From Candidatus Poribacteria bacterium (GTDB lineage Bacteria > Poribacteria > WGA-4E > WGA-3G): a DNA stretch of 64,000 nucleotides. Of the stretch, positions 27,496-36,889 are shown piece by piece. The stretch covers positions 198,502 to 262,501 of the forward strand of contig PYJD01000023.1 of assembly GCA_003635315.1 (NCBI GenBank), written 5' to 3'. The number at the start of each line of letters is the position of its first letter. The stretch's first letter is position 1. The notes below the pieces were generated by a model. The model saw only the letters and a list, made by a program, of their open reading frames with translations, made no database searches and was not told the origin of the DNA. Both the position numbers and the translations under genes were made by a program.

Positions 27496-29433
27496 TCAAG
27501 GATAGAATTGATACATTGTTGTGTTCGTAATTACATTTAATATACTCCAAGTTGTACCCATAAGATAATCACCCAGCACCATTCCAAGAAAAAAGGGGAC
27601 GAGACGACGATAACTTTGGATACCACCATGTCGTAATATCAACCATTTTAGCGTTAATGCAATCAACAAAGGAATCCATAAGTCAGACATCTCCTGATTG
27701 CTTGCCATGACATATCCAAGAGGATGTAAAGGTAACCAGAAGAATTTGACTCTCAAATAGGTCAAAACCATCATCACACTAAACCCTATCCCCATAAATA
27801 TTACACCTATCCAATCAGTATCCACAGGATAGTTAATCCAATTCGTTAATCTTCTAAAATATTGTCTGCCATATCCCAATGCCCACGGTCCGTAGTAACC
27901 AGTATCTGCACCAAATTGATAATACATGTGGAGTTGTACCCAAAATGCAACAAGACCTCCCATGAGAGTAGCAATTAATATAGAAATCAACATTCTACGT
28001 TGACTAATATTAGCCACCTCTGAGATTTTAAAAGCCTCAAGTTGGTGTGGCATCTGTTGTGGTCGGTAATCCCGATTAAAAAAACAGACCGATAAGGCTG
28101 TTAGATTTTGGGCACCGAGTCTGTGTGTACCGATGATTGTATTCAAAATGTAACGTGGGGCTTGCCAGTGATAAGCATGGACAAAAATGCCTGATTCAGC
28201 ACGAATTCGTGTCGTAACCAATGGTGTGATTAAGAAAAGAACGGCGAAAGAAATTGCCAACCAAATTGCCATTCCTGCTTTGTAGAGTAGAAAAGCAAAA
28301 AGGAACAAACCTATTACAAATCCCCATACAGCAGTGCGATAGGACATAGGATGTTCGGATGCTAATTCAGGTGGTTCTCTACCTCGATTAAATGCACTTT
28401 TTATAACCTCTTTGAAATGTCTTTTCCCTGTCCACCAGAAGAAGAAACATAATCCCACAAATGCCCCAATTGTCTGTTCGTTTAGGTATGGAAAACGCGG
28501 AATACTATTCCAACCAACAGCCCCTGCTAATGCAACTTCGTTACGATAAAGAAAATAGAAGAAGGTTGTGGAGAATAGCACATCCAAAGGCATAAGGAAC
28601 ATAATTCCAATTGCAAATGGATAGAATGCGGTTATGATAGTGCCATAGTAGCTTAATGGGGGTTCACTAAATCTGAAGAAACGTCGGGTTACGGGTATAT
28701 GTGGAATAACAGGATAGAGATGACTTAATCCATTAAACAAGCTGATACCTGCAGCAATCGAAAAACCGATCCACATCCTTTTATTACGAAAAAAGTTGGT
28801 TTTTGGATTTGTCATTGCAAGTGGTAGTTGAATTACTGGAAATGTCAACCTTTCTCGTTGTGACCACTGTTGCCTTAATATAGTATTAAGACATAAAAAG
28901 ATAAAACCGATGACAGTAAATAATAACAACCATGCGCATACTACTGGAATCCAAACTCTTAAGTGTTGAGGTAGGTACAGGGATGAATCACCTTGATAGT
29001 AACCACGTAATACGTCTTGGTTTGAGACGGTTAACCAATTTGGTAGATGATGCCAAAAGAGCGTCTGCCACTCATTTTCTTCAGTAGCGAACCATGCACT
29101 ATGTCCGAGAACTGATAAGACGGCTTGTAGCATGTCACAACCTGCTAAAGATGTTGCGACACTTAAGGTGACATATAAGAAGAGAAACTCTCCTTGACCC
29201 AGAGCAAAAACAGGTGTCAAGTATTTTAAAAGAACATTTAGAATGAGGATCACAGTAAGAATAAAAATGACATTCGAGAGTGGAACGACCCATGTTGGAA
29301 AGGTGTATCGAACCAACTCCATTTGGATGAGAAAATAGCAGTTTATCGGGGAGATGATTGTGAAGATGAGTAAAACGCGCCAAGTGAGGATACGCTGTTG
29401 TGGGGAAGATACCAATTCGCCTACCTCTGTCAC
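27496..29433 (-). CDS. Large integral membrane protein, unknown function
   Basis: This 645-residue protein has about 14 hydrophobic segments, many Trp and Tyr, and no soluble domain. Motifs include YVTLSVATSLAGCDMLQAVL near residue 88, RERLTFPVIQLPLAMTN near 192 and RIRAESGIFVHAYHW near 417. The layout resembles large uncharacterised transporter-like membrane proteins of planctomycete/poribacterial type (DUF6785-like, from memory). It may be a transporter; the substrate is not readable. GTG 29433 is the start offered by the frame. It is the last gene in its direction before the Rpn remnant. Confidence 0.7.
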   Translation of the reverse strand: MTEVGELVSSPQQRILTWRVLLIFTIISPINCYFLIQMELVRYTFPTWVVPLSNVIFILTVILILNVLLKYLTPVFALGQGEFLFLYVTLSVATSLAGCDMLQAVLSVLGHSAWFATEENEWQTLFWHHLPNWLTVSNQDVLRGYYQGDSSLYLPQHLRVWIPVVCAWLLLFTVIGFIFLCLNTILRQQWSQRERLTFPVIQLPLAMTNPKTNFFRNKRMWIGFSIAAGISLFNGLSHLYPVIPHIPVTRRFFRFSEPPLSYYGTIITAFYPFAIGIMFLMPLDVLFSTTFFYFLYRNEVALAGAVGWNSIPRFPYLNEQTIGAFVGLCFFFWWTGKRHFKEVIKSAFNRGREPPELASEHPMSYRTAVWGFVIGLFLFAFLLYKAGMAIWLAISFAVLFLITPLVTTRIRAESGIFVHAYHWQAPRYILNTIIGTHRLGAQNLTALSVCFFNRDYRPQQMPHQLEAFKISEVANISQRRMLISILIATLMGGLVAFWVQLHMYYQFGADTGYYGPWALGYGRQYFRRLTNWINYPVDTDWIGVIFMGIGFSVMMVLTYLRVKFFWLPLHPLGYVMASNQEMSDLWIPLLIALTLKWLILRHGGIQSYRRLVPFFLGMVLGDYLMGTTWSILNVITNTTMYQFYP

Positions 29434-29610
29434 ATCGGTTTTGTGTGATGTTGATATTAGCAGAGATAAGTTAGTGATTCAAGCAAATTGGCGGATAGTA
29501 TAGAAGAAACTATTGTCAAATAGATGTATTTCGATATAGATTCCTTAGTTAGGAGAGACATCCGATTCCCAACCTGCATCGTGTTGTGTCCCGATTAGAG
29601 AATAGTTCTT

Positions 29611-29734
29611 ATACCATTTCTAATAATTTTAGTCTCATTACCTTTTGTTAGAATTGTTAGAAATGATGCGGAATGTGGCACAAACTGGAAAGTTTATGCT
29701 ACAAGAGAGACATTATATATATCAGAAATGGTAT
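29611..29734. repeat. Small inverted-repeat element with class E core
   Basis: The 124-bp unit runs from ATACCATTTCTAA to AGAAATGGTAT and contains the imperfect hairpin CACAAACT..AGTTTATG followed by CTAC (29679-29702). The gap 29434-29778 holds nothing else I recognise. Confidence 0.75.
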
Positions 29735-29778
29735 TACAGAAGATTCGTAAACAGAATTGGATAATTCACTTTAATATC

Positions 29779-31050
29779 TTACCACTTTCCATGAACAGGT
29801 TTTTCACTCGCCTTTTCATAGAGTTCTGACCATTCCTTTGAACCATCATCATAAGTTAATTCGAGACGTGCCCCTTCAACATACGCTTCACCATTTCCTG
29901 CATTAAAATAACTTAAACCATCACCAACCATGTGGATACAACTTCCGTCTGGATATACTGCTGTTTTAATTAGTTGTGGATGGTCGTGAATGATATAACC
30001 ATCAGAATCCAATTCTTCAGAGGGTATACGGTATTGTTCTATAGCGTCCTCATCTACCTCAATACCCAAGCCGGGTGCATTAGGAACAGTATGGCAACCA
30101 TCTTTTACGACTATGGGTTTCTGCAGGAGATGATGACTATATAGGTTTAGACAGGTGATTGCGGGCCAGGTGGCATGGGTAAGAACACTTCCAAGGTGTG
30201 CTGCCCATGTAGATGTTATTCCATTTCCGACAATTTGTAGCCAAAACGGCATATCCGCTGCAGCACTCTGATAGCCTTGATTCATAACTGTTGATTTGCC
30301 TCCACCGATGACAAATCCATTAGTTACGTCTTCCCTGACACAAGTAGTGTATGGTGGTGAACCGAAATGCATAGCAATAGGACAATCAACCTTCTGCCGT
30401 ATCTCTTTATTTCCTTCAACATCTCCTTGTGGAATTGGAGATTCAAAGATTGCAACATTGGGATGTGCTGCAAGTTTTTGCAGTATTGGAATTGCTGTTT
30501 CAGCATCCCGTAACGAACTGTTTGGATCAAGATCTAATTTAAAATCATCTGGAACGACTTCTCCAACAGATTCAACCTGTTTGACAATATCCCACCATGG
30601 TCGTGGTTTGTTTTTGAAGCTTGTATATCCGTCTTCAACAGCATCCGCAGCTTCTGCTGCCCAATTCTCTGGTGATGAATCTATACTCCACCATGAAATG
30701 GGTACATCTTCACGACATTGTGGTCCAAGGAGTCGATATACGGGAACTTCCAGTATTTTCCCAACTACATCAAAAAGTGCAATCTGTAGACCTGCGCCGA
30801 GTGAGTCATCGTTCATATATTCAGCTGGACTTTCTCCGAGTACGCGTTCTACACTTCCTTCACTTACCCGACTATAAGTATAATGTATAACTGTCTCACC
30901 CCATCCAATATGACCGGTATCGGTGGTAACTTTGCATAGTTCAAGTAATGACCAGTTATAGACCGTTGAAACACTCTCTCTGGTGATCTTGTGTTGACGT
31001 GGTGTAAAAGGTACATCGACAAGAATACGTTCGATGTTGGTAACTTTCAT
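29779..31050 (-). CDS. Enolase superfamily enzyme, glucarate/mandelate racemase-like
   Basis: The 423-residue protein has the N-terminal cap (VYNWSLLELCKVTTDTGHIG) and a barrel with the K-x-K motif SFKNKPRP near residue 143. Candidate metal ligands are the Asp in DLDPNSSL and the Glu in IFESPIP. A C-terminal extension of about 60 residues (after residue 360) is longer than typical. Members dehydrate or racemise acid sugars and related carboxylates; no specific substrate can be assigned. GAAGGAGTCCTACC precedes the ATG. Not obviously in an operon. Confidence 0.83.
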   Translation of the reverse strand: MKVTNIERILVDVPFTPRQHKITRESVSTVYNWSLLELCKVTTDTGHIGWGETVIHYTYSRVSEGSVERVLGESPAEYMNDDSLGAGLQIALFDVVGKILEVPVYRLLGPQCREDVPISWWSIDSSPENWAAEAADAVEDGYTSFKNKPRPWWDIVKQVESVGEVVPDDFKLDLDPNSSLRDAETAIPILQKLAAHPNVAIFESPIPQGDVEGNKEIRQKVDCPIAMHFGSPPYTTCVREDVTNGFVIGGGKSTVMNQGYQSAAADMPFWLQIVGNGITSTWAAHLGSVLTHATWPAITCLNLYSHHLLQKPIVVKDGCHTVPNAPGLGIEVDEDAIEQYRIPSEELDSDGYIIHDHPQLIKTAVYPDGSCIHMVGDGLSYFNAGNGEAYVEGARLELTYDDGSKEWSELYEKASEKPVHGKW

Positions 31051-31266
31051 GGTAGGACTCCTTCAATAATAATAAGTTAGGACTTACGTAATTGCAAGAC
31101 AGGTGCTGTTTCTAACGATTGTGAAACCTTAAATCAATCAATTTAATTTTCCCAAATTTTGTATAATACCGTTTTACTTATTATAATAACATTGTCAGAA
31201 CATAGACCGTATTATAATTGGGATATGATAAGTTGATGAATTGTATCATTCAAAAAGTCTTTAAAA

Positions 31267-31346
31267 TATAAACATCCCGTCCCTACAGGACTCAAGACAG
31301 TGTATATAACACGTTTTCTATAGACATATCGTCCCTACGGAACTCA
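31267..31346. repeat. Two repeat family B units
   Basis: ATAAACATCCCGTCCCTACA with GGACTCA (31267-31293) and CTATAGACATATCGTCCCTA with CGGAACTCA (31319-31346). The gap 31051-31599 holds these and the terminator at 31541; nothing else is recognised. Confidence 0.6.
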
Positions 31347-31540
31347 TTAATTTATACATGATTGTTCCTATTTCAGTAAAATCAGAATGTAAACCAATCA
31401 ATTGTAAATGGTATAACAAGAAAAATATGAACTCACGTTATAGATATCATTTTTCGTTAAAATAGCAAAACAACAGAATAGTGTCAAGATGGATAATAAA
31501 TACAGTGAGATGTGAAATCTAAATTGTGATCCTATTTAAC

Positions 31541-31574
31541 ATAAAAAGGTAGGAAATTCTATGAACTTCCTACC
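31541..31574 (-). terminator. Terminator of the cytochrome-like lipoprotein gene
   Basis: GGTAGGAA and TTCCTACC pair around ATTCTATGAAC; on the minus strand the stem is followed by TTTTTATG. It lies 26 bp after the stop at 31600. Confidence 0.75.
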
Positions 31575-31599
31575 CTCTAATTGCGATGTTGATGGTATT

Positions 31600-32103
31600 C
31601 TAATTATTTTCTGCACCTTCATTAATCCAATCAACAAAAAGATTTATCTGTTCGGCGTTTAGGGGTGCTCCACCGATTGGCATTTGTGGCTGCATTTCAC
31701 CTTTTATATATTTTATAACCAAACTGCCGTCTGCATTTCCAGCTTCAAATGCAGGACCTCTATTACCACCATCTTTGAAGGTATCATATTCAGTTAAGTC
31801 GAGTCCTCCAGCACCATTAGCTACATGACAGTTTACAATTGCACACGTTTCTGCAAGAATGGGACTAATCTCATCCTTAAATGAAACTTTTGGTTCTTCT
31901 GGTACAACGGGTGGTGGATCCGGTTGATCTGGTGGAACTGTAGGTTCGGTGGGTTCAGTCTTATCCCCTTCACCTGTAACCATTTCAGTTGGTGAATCCC
32001 CTTCATCACCACAACCCATGATAAATATTAAAGTAAATACTAATGAAAAAGAGAATAATAGAAGTAATACAGAACGAAAACTATTTAAATTTATTTGCAC
32101 CAA
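31600..32103 (-). CDS. Lipoprotein with CX4CH cytochrome-like domain
   Basis: A lipoprotein signal (FIMGC) is followed by an acidic, Pro/Thr-rich linker (about residues 32-70) and a domain with VSFKDEISPILAETCAIVNC then HVANGAGGLDL. C-A-I-V-N-C-H is a C-X4-C-H haem-binding variant, the usual form in the planctomycete PSCyt1-like cytochrome domain, where W-I-x-x-G-A follows (here VDWINEGAEN). Probably a periplasmic, membrane-anchored electron-transfer protein. GTG 32103 is the start; GGAGGAATATTG precedes it. Confidence 0.8.
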   Translation of the reverse strand: MVQINLNSFRSVLLLLFSFSLVFTLIFIMGCGDEGDSPTEMVTGEGDKTEPTEPTVPPDQPDPPPVVPEEPKVSFKDEISPILAETCAIVNCHVANGAGGLDLTEYDTFKDGGNRGPAFEAGNADGSLVIKYIKGEMQPQMPIGGAPLNAEQINLFVDWINEGAENN

Positions 32104-32170
32104 TATTCCTCCTTTGTGTTATTATATTTCCTAAGCAGATAGCATACCATTACATGATGAGGAAGTCAAT

Positions 32171-33115
32171 ATGAAAATACTAATAACAGCAGAGATTAAT
32201 CCAGATCAACAGAAACAAATTGCATCAATTTCTGACGAATTGACAGTAGTGAATCCAAATAGTTCAGATGAAACTCTACGAGAAATAGAGGATACCGATA
32301 TAATTTTTGGAGGTTTTAACCGTTCTCTATTTGATAATGCAAAACAACTCAAATGGGTCCAAGTGTGGGCTGCAGGAGTTGACGGTATTCTATTCAAAGA
32401 ATTTGTAGAAAGTGACATCATTCTAACCAGTGCCAAAGGATATGTTGGAACGCATTTAGCCGATCAAGCATGGGCATTAATCTTGGGGTTAATACGTGGC
32501 ATTGGAAGGTCGGTTAGAGAACGTACATGGGAAAATAAAATGTCGATTCGGGAAGAAACCTGGGAGCTGTGTGATCGCACACTCGGAGTTGTTGGTTTGG
32601 GTGGAACCGGTATTGAAGTTGCAAGACGCGCAGAGGGTTTTGATATGCGAGTTGTCGCTGTAGATCCTGAAACAGTTGAAGCACCAACATTCATCCATGA
32701 AGTATGGAAAATGGACAGATTCAACGAACTTCTTACGGATTCTGACATCGTCTGTATCTGTGCTCCATTGACACCTGAAACAGAAGGTATGTTTAATGAT
32801 TCTGCGTTTGAATTAATGAAACCTAATGCATTAATTATCAATGTCACCCGGGGTAAAATCATTGATGAACAAGCATTACTTCGAGCCTTAAAAAACAGGC
32901 ACATCGGTGGGGCAGGATTGGATGTAACACCCGTTGAACCCCTACCCCAAGACAGTCCATTGTGGGATATGCCAAATGTGATTATTACGCCCCATGTTGC
33001 AGGTGGTTCACCAATTCGAATGGATCGCACTGTGGACTTATTCTGTGATAACTTGGAACGGTTTCTTGTTGGAAAGCCATTACTGAGTATAATAGATAAG
33101 CAGAAAGGATACTAA
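32171..33115 (+). CDS. D-2-hydroxyacid dehydrogenase (NAD-dependent)
   Basis: The 314-residue protein has the D-isomer-specific dehydrogenase layout: Rossmann motif LGVVGLGGTGIEVARRAEGF near residue 140, then VNVTRGKIIDEQAL with the catalytic Arg, and the catalytic His in ITPHVAGGS near residue 278. Such enzymes reduce 2-keto acids (glyoxylate, hydroxypyruvate or similar) to D-hydroxy acids. GAGGAAG precedes the ATG. Divergent from the cytochrome-like lipoprotein. Confidence 0.88.
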   Translation: MKILITAEINPDQQKQIASISDELTVVNPNSSDETLREIEDTDIIFGGFNRSLFDNAKQLKWVQVWAAGVDGILFKEFVESDIILTSAKGYVGTHLADQAWALILGLIRGIGRSVRERTWENKMSIREETWELCDRTLGVVGLGGTGIEVARRAEGFDMRVVAVDPETVEAPTFIHEVWKMDRFNELLTDSDIVCICAPLTPETEGMFNDSAFELMKPNALIINVTRGKIIDEQALLRALKNRHIGGAGLDVTPVEPLPQDSPLWDMPNVIITPHVAGGSPIRMDRTVDLFCDNLERFLVGKPLLSIIDKQKGY

Positions 33116-33259
33116 TGGACGTTCGGTGAAAATTTTCATGGCATACAACATGCTTAGGAAATCGCATTTATTGAGTCGAAGTAATGGAATTCATGTGATT
33201 TTTTCTATAGAATAAAACTACATTTAAACTTAAAGTGGATACTCCGCCGATATAGCCTA

Positions 33260-33370
33260 ATACCATTCTATTAATTTTTATCTTATTCCCTACTGTTAGG
33301 AATGAAACAAAGAGGACACAAACTGAAAGTTTGTGCTACAAAAAGAGGGTTTATCAATTAGAAATGGTAT
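33260..33370. repeat. Small inverted-repeat element with intact class E hairpin
   Basis: The unit starts ATACCATTCTA and ends TTAGAAATGGTAT. The centre CACAAACT, GAA, AGTTTGTG then CTAC (33317-33339) is a perfect 8-bp stem with a 3-nt loop. Confidence 0.8.
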
Positions 33371-33431
33371 AACATTATTCCGTAGTTCCAAATCAAGGAA
33401 TCAACGGTATGAATGCGCGTATGGCATTCAC

Positions 33432-33606
33432 CCAAATCAACGCCGAATCCGCGTATGGAATTCGTCGGGTATAGTCAGAAACCCGACAGGAAAGACCCAA
33501 TCAAGACGTGTCCAAATCAACGCCGAATCCGCGTATGGAATTCGTCCAAATCAACGCCGAATCCGCGTATGGAATTCGGCGGGTTTCGTTCCTCTACCCG
33601 ACCTAC
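33432..33606. repeat. Three 33-bp repeats plus class G hairpin
   Basis: CCAAATCAACGCCGAATCCG then CGTATGGAATTCG occurs at 33432, 33512 and 33546; the last two are 34 bp apart. GCCGAAT and ATTCGGC can pair. A class G hairpin (33578-33606) follows. Open frames through this stretch are by-products of the repeats. Confidence 0.8.
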
Positions 33607-33647
33607 GAAAGAATGGAACAAAAATAAATAGAATTGGTATTATATTC

Positions 33648-33721
33648 GGAGCGGTTCCAAACCGCTCCTACCGGGTTTTTCCAATGATCTTTATATGGCA
33701 TAAAAATTCTTAGAAATGGTA
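33648..33721. repeat. Class A hairpin with TTCTTAGAAATGGTAT tail
   Basis: A class A stem at 33648-33668 is followed by CTACCGGGTTTTTCCAATGA and the common right end. With the two preceding repeats it forms a composite block from 33260 to 33721. Confidence 0.75.
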
Positions 33722-33750
33722 TGTAGGTGAATATAATCTATGGTCTTTTG

Positions 33751-34761
33751 CTAATCTAAATCTGCTATTTTCACCAATTGTTTCCCAATGTTACCACCTT
33801 TTAGCATACTAATAAAGGCAGTGGGAGCACTTTCAATTCCACCTGTATTAATCGTCTCGCGGTATTTCAATTTTCCTTCTCGAAGCCATTCAGCGATTTG
33901 AGCTAAACCTTCAGGATGCCTATCAGAAAAATCGGATACGAGCATACCTTCTATTCTTGCGCGTTTTGTAATGCAGTACCATAAAAAACGTGGACCTGTC
34001 TCAGGATTCTCAAGATTATATTGAGAGATCTGACCACAAATAACAACCCGACCTTTAACCTGTAAATTTGGAAAGACGGCATCCGTTATCTCTCCACCTA
34101 CATTATCAAAATAAACATCAATTCCATCGGGATACAGATCGGATAACTTCTCTTGATAATTCGATACCTTTTTATAGTTGAAGCCGTCATCAAACCCCAA
34201 TTCGTCTTTAATATAGGCAACCTTCTCATCAGATCCTGCTGATCCGACCACATAACATCCTTTGATCTTTGCTATTTGTCCAACAACTGATCCGACAGCA
34301 CCCGCTGCACCAGAAACAAATACAGTTTCCCCATCTTGTAGGTTACCCACTTCAAGTATGCCGAAGTATGCCGTTAATCCTGGCATTCCAAGTATCCCAA
34401 TACCAGTAGAGATAGGAGCAATATCAGGATCAATCTTCCTCAAACTATCTCCATCAGCTACACCGTACTCCTGCCATCCAATATGAGCATTCACAATATC
34501 ACCTTTGCTATATTCTGAATGTTTAGAGGAAACAACTTGAGCTATCCCTCCCCCAATCATGACTTCATTAAATTCCACATTTGGGGCATAAGAACGTGTT
34601 TCATTCATCCGTCCTCTCATATAGGGATCTACAGAAAGATAGATGGTCTTAACGAGTACTTGTCCGTCTTCAGGTTGAGGTATGGGTGTTTCAACAAGAT
34701 TAAAATCTGTTTCTTTTGGGAAACCTTTAGGTCGTGCTGCCAATGTAATTTGTCGGTTCAT
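33751..34761 (-). CDS. NADP-dependent MDR oxidoreductase (zinc-free, leukotriene B4 dehydrogenase/CurA-like)
   Basis: The N-terminus MNRQITLAARPKGFPKETDF and the motif VDPYMRGRMNETRSYAPN are typical of the PTGR/YncB branch of medium-chain dehydrogenases. The Rossmann segment is VFVSGAAGAVGSVVGQIAK and the later motif is VVICGQISQYN. These enzymes reduce C=C bonds of enones or oxidise alcohols without zinc. I start at ATG 34761: AGAAGGAGTTAAG lies directly before it, inside the end of the upstream PhyH gene, whose stop (34763-34765) is one base away, so translation is likely coupled. Confidence 0.87.
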   Translation of the reverse strand: MNRQITLAARPKGFPKETDFNLVETPIPQPEDGQVLVKTIYLSVDPYMRGRMNETRSYAPNVEFNEVMIGGGIAQVVSSKHSEYSKGDIVNAHIGWQEYGVADGDSLRKIDPDIAPISTGIGILGMPGLTAYFGILEVGNLQDGETVFVSGAAGAVGSVVGQIAKIKGCYVVGSAGSDEKVAYIKDELGFDDGFNYKKVSNYQEKLSDLYPDGIDVYFDNVGGEITDAVFPNLQVKGRVVICGQISQYNLENPETGPRFLWYCITKRARIEGMLVSDFSDRHPEGLAQIAEWLREGKLKYRETINTGGIESAPTAFISMLKGGNIGKQLVKIADLD

Positions 34762-34762
34762 C

Positions 34763-35488
34763 TTAACTCCTTCTATTAAATTGGACGGGATCTTTACCGT
34801 GAATAACAATTAGTTCATGCTTAGGTGAGTCCCAATCAAAAACCTTAACTATTGGAACGATAACCCTAACTGCCAATCCTATTCTCCGTTTGTTAGAATG
34901 ATTAGCTTCAGAATGATGCATTGTGCGTTCATTAAACAGCACGAACTCTCCGGGTTGCATCTCAAGATTGACAATATTGGAGGTGTCAATATAGTTTAGA
35001 TCCCCCATCTGATTAAAAGCCATATCTGAAGTTGCTTTTATATGGGGTATCACTTTACGATGTGATCCAGGTATAATCTGTAGACAACTGTTCTCCAGTG
35101 TAGCGGAATCAATTGCGATCCATGCTGAAATAATAATTGGTGGTTCCACGGGCCAATAGTTGAAATCTTGGTGCCACGGAATTTCTTTGGCACCTGGCTC
35201 TTTTACGAAAAAATTGGTTCTCCATAATAAAAGGTCAGGACCATAGATTGATGCCATTCGATTAACAATTGTTGGATGGGTTGCAAGCTTATATATCAAT
35301 GGATAATCAAGATGTCGATTATGGACTCTAACTTTATGGTCTGGTGCATCCGTTTCAAGGATCTCCACGATTTCTGGCTGCATGTTCACCATATCATCAG
35401 AACTACATAAAGTATAGGGACCAAGGTAACCCTCTTCCCAGAATTGTTTTTTCTCATCTTCACTTAAACGATGGTTTGTGTTTGACAT
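34763..35488 (-). CDS. PhyH-family Fe(II)/2-oxoglutarate oxygenase
   Basis: The 241-residue protein contains the canonical iron motif in IPWHQDFNYWPV (H106, D108), the distal His in TMHHSEANHS and the 2-oxoglutarate-binding Arg in RRIGLAVR. The start is ATG 35488, preceded by GGAGGAATAT; a longer frame to 35575 has no ribosome site. Its last codons contain the ribosome site of the downstream MDR oxidoreductase, so the two form an operon: probable hydroxylation followed by reduction or oxidation of a small substrate. Confidence 0.88.
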   Translation of the reverse strand: MSNTNHRLSEDEKKQFWEEGYLGPYTLCSSDDMVNMQPEIVEILETDAPDHKVRVHNRHLDYPLIYKLATHPTIVNRMASIYGPDLLLWRTNFFVKEPGAKEIPWHQDFNYWPVEPPIIISAWIAIDSATLENSCLQIIPGSHRKVIPHIKATSDMAFNQMGDLNYIDTSNIVNLEMQPGEFVLFNERTMHHSEANHSNKRRIGLAVRVIVPIVKVFDWDSPKHELIVIHGKDPVQFNRRS

Positions 35489-35619
35489 ATATTCCTCCAA
35501 TAGAATTTTATGGTAGATTATATAATTAACTCCACATACTGTTTTGTAGGCGGGGGATGCCAATAATGCATTCATACCGTTGATTTGAATACCGATTCCC
35601 GCATATTAAAGGGATTGAT

Positions 35620-35643
35620 CGCGATTCGGAGATCGCTCCTACA
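35620..35643. repeat. Single class C REP hairpin
   Basis: On the minus strand GTAGGA, GCGAT, CTCCGA, ATCGC, GA. It is identical in layout to the left unit at 18820. Confidence 0.7.
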
Positions 35644-35677
35644 AGTAAGGTGTGTAATAATGTCAATATTTCACCAT

Positions 35678-35790
35678 ATACCCTTTCTATTTATTTTTAT
35701 CTCATTATCGTCTGTTAGGAATGAAACAGGGAAGTCACAAACTGAAAGTTTGTGCTACATAAGAGAGAATTTTTCAATTAGAAAAGGTAT
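35678..35790. repeat. Small inverted-repeat element with intact class E hairpin
   Basis: It begins ATACCCTTTCTA and ends TTAGAAAAGGTAT. The same base change in both ends (CCATTTC to CCCTTTC, GAAATGG to GAAAAGG) keeps them roughly complementary. The hairpin is at 35736-35758. Confidence 0.75.
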
Positions 35791-35806
35791 TATATTTTTA
35801 ACGTTG

Positions 35807-36844
35807 TTATTCTTGACATACATGCACCTTGACAGCCCCCGAGGTTTTTTCTGCGGATATACGAAAAGCTTCTTGGATCTCTTCAAGTGGATAGTAGTGT
35901 GTCACTAATTTTGTTGCATCAACTTTACCGGTATGAATCAACTCAATTGCTGCCTCGAAATCAGTTTCCATTCCGCTGTATCCATAACAATTTGACCCAA
36001 TAATAGATGCTTCAGACCATACAATAGTAGATAAATTTACTTCAAGGGGTTTATAGTATCCAGCTACCAATACAACAACACCCTGTTTCCTAACTATGGT
36101 TGTGGCGGTATTGAAATTCTCAGCCCCACCCACAGTTTCAATAACGGAATCAAAACCGATTCCACTCGTTACATCTTTTACATATTCATTTACATCGGTA
36201 TTGGTAATATTGACTACATGGTCTGCTCCAAGTTCTTTAGCAAGTTTCTCCTGTTGTTGGTATTTGACTGTAATCAATGTTTCTTTTACACCTGCAGCCA
36301 AAGCATCTGCTAAACAGAATTGCCCAATTGTACCACCACCGATTATAGCAATCGTATCTCTTGAATTTACACCAGAGCGTGCAACAGCGCGGTGTGATAC
36401 AGCTAAAGGTTCAACAAGTGCACCTTCCTCAAATGTCATTGTATCTGGCAACTTAAAGAGTCCTGTGTGATGGGTTGATGTGAATTCTGCAAACCCACCG
36501 TGCATATTTGGTGAGATCCATTGTCTATGAATACATAAATTATATTGTCCGGTTTCACAAAATTTACATGATCCACAATGTGAAAAACATTCTACAGCTA
36601 CTTTATCCCCAATTTCAAATTCTTTAACACCTTCTCCAAGGGCAGCAACCGTTCCACAGGTTTCATGTCCGGCAGCGTGTTCATGGGATTGTCCCCAATG
36701 ACCAAAATAACTGTGGAGGTCACTACCACAAATACCTGTTTGCTTGGTATCCACAAGGACATATCCTGGTGGAGGTATATCCCTTTCAACCTCACGCACC
36801 TCAATCCCTTCTATTCCTGTATATATCGCAGCTTTCATCTTCAT
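35807..36844 (-). CDS. Zinc-dependent medium-chain alcohol/polyol dehydrogenase
   Basis: The 345-residue protein has the catalytic zinc motifs GICGSDLHSYFG and AGHETCGTVAALG, the structural zinc lobe CGSCKFCETGQYNLC (four Cys near residue 95) and the cofactor loop IAIIGGGTIGQFCLADAL. It resembles sorbitol, threonine or L-galactonate dehydrogenases, which oxidise polyols or sugar acids with NAD. AAGGAGTTTTCT precedes the ATG. It is downstream of the acyl-CoA synthetase (45-bp gap) and may share its transcript. Confidence 0.87.
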   Translation of the reverse strand: MKMKAAIYTGIEGIEVREVERDIPPPGYVLVDTKQTGICGSDLHSYFGHWGQSHEHAAGHETCGTVAALGEGVKEFEIGDKVAVECFSHCGSCKFCETGQYNLCIHRQWISPNMHGGFAEFTSTHHTGLFKLPDTMTFEEGALVEPLAVSHRAVARSGVNSRDTIAIIGGGTIGQFCLADALAAGVKETLITVKYQQQEKLAKELGADHVVNITNTDVNEYVKDVTSGIGFDSVIETVGGAENFNTATTIVRKQGVVVLVAGYYKPLEVNLSTIVWSEASIIGSNCYGYSGMETDFEAAIELIHTGKVDATKLVTHYYPLEEIQEAFRISAEKTSGAVKVHVCQE

Positions 36845-36889
36845 AGAAAACTCCTTACAGTAAATAATTATTGTTTCAAACCATATTCA

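Noticed and set aside
30296..30877. 193-codon plus-strand ORF antisense to the enolase-superfamily gene at 29779
   Set aside because: It is the shadow of a well-supported gene with all expected motifs; Ser/Pro-rich composition is typical of antisense frames.
33333..33713. 126-codon plus-strand ORF
   Set aside because: It is made of repeat units (33-bp repeats and hairpins) read in frame, not a gene.
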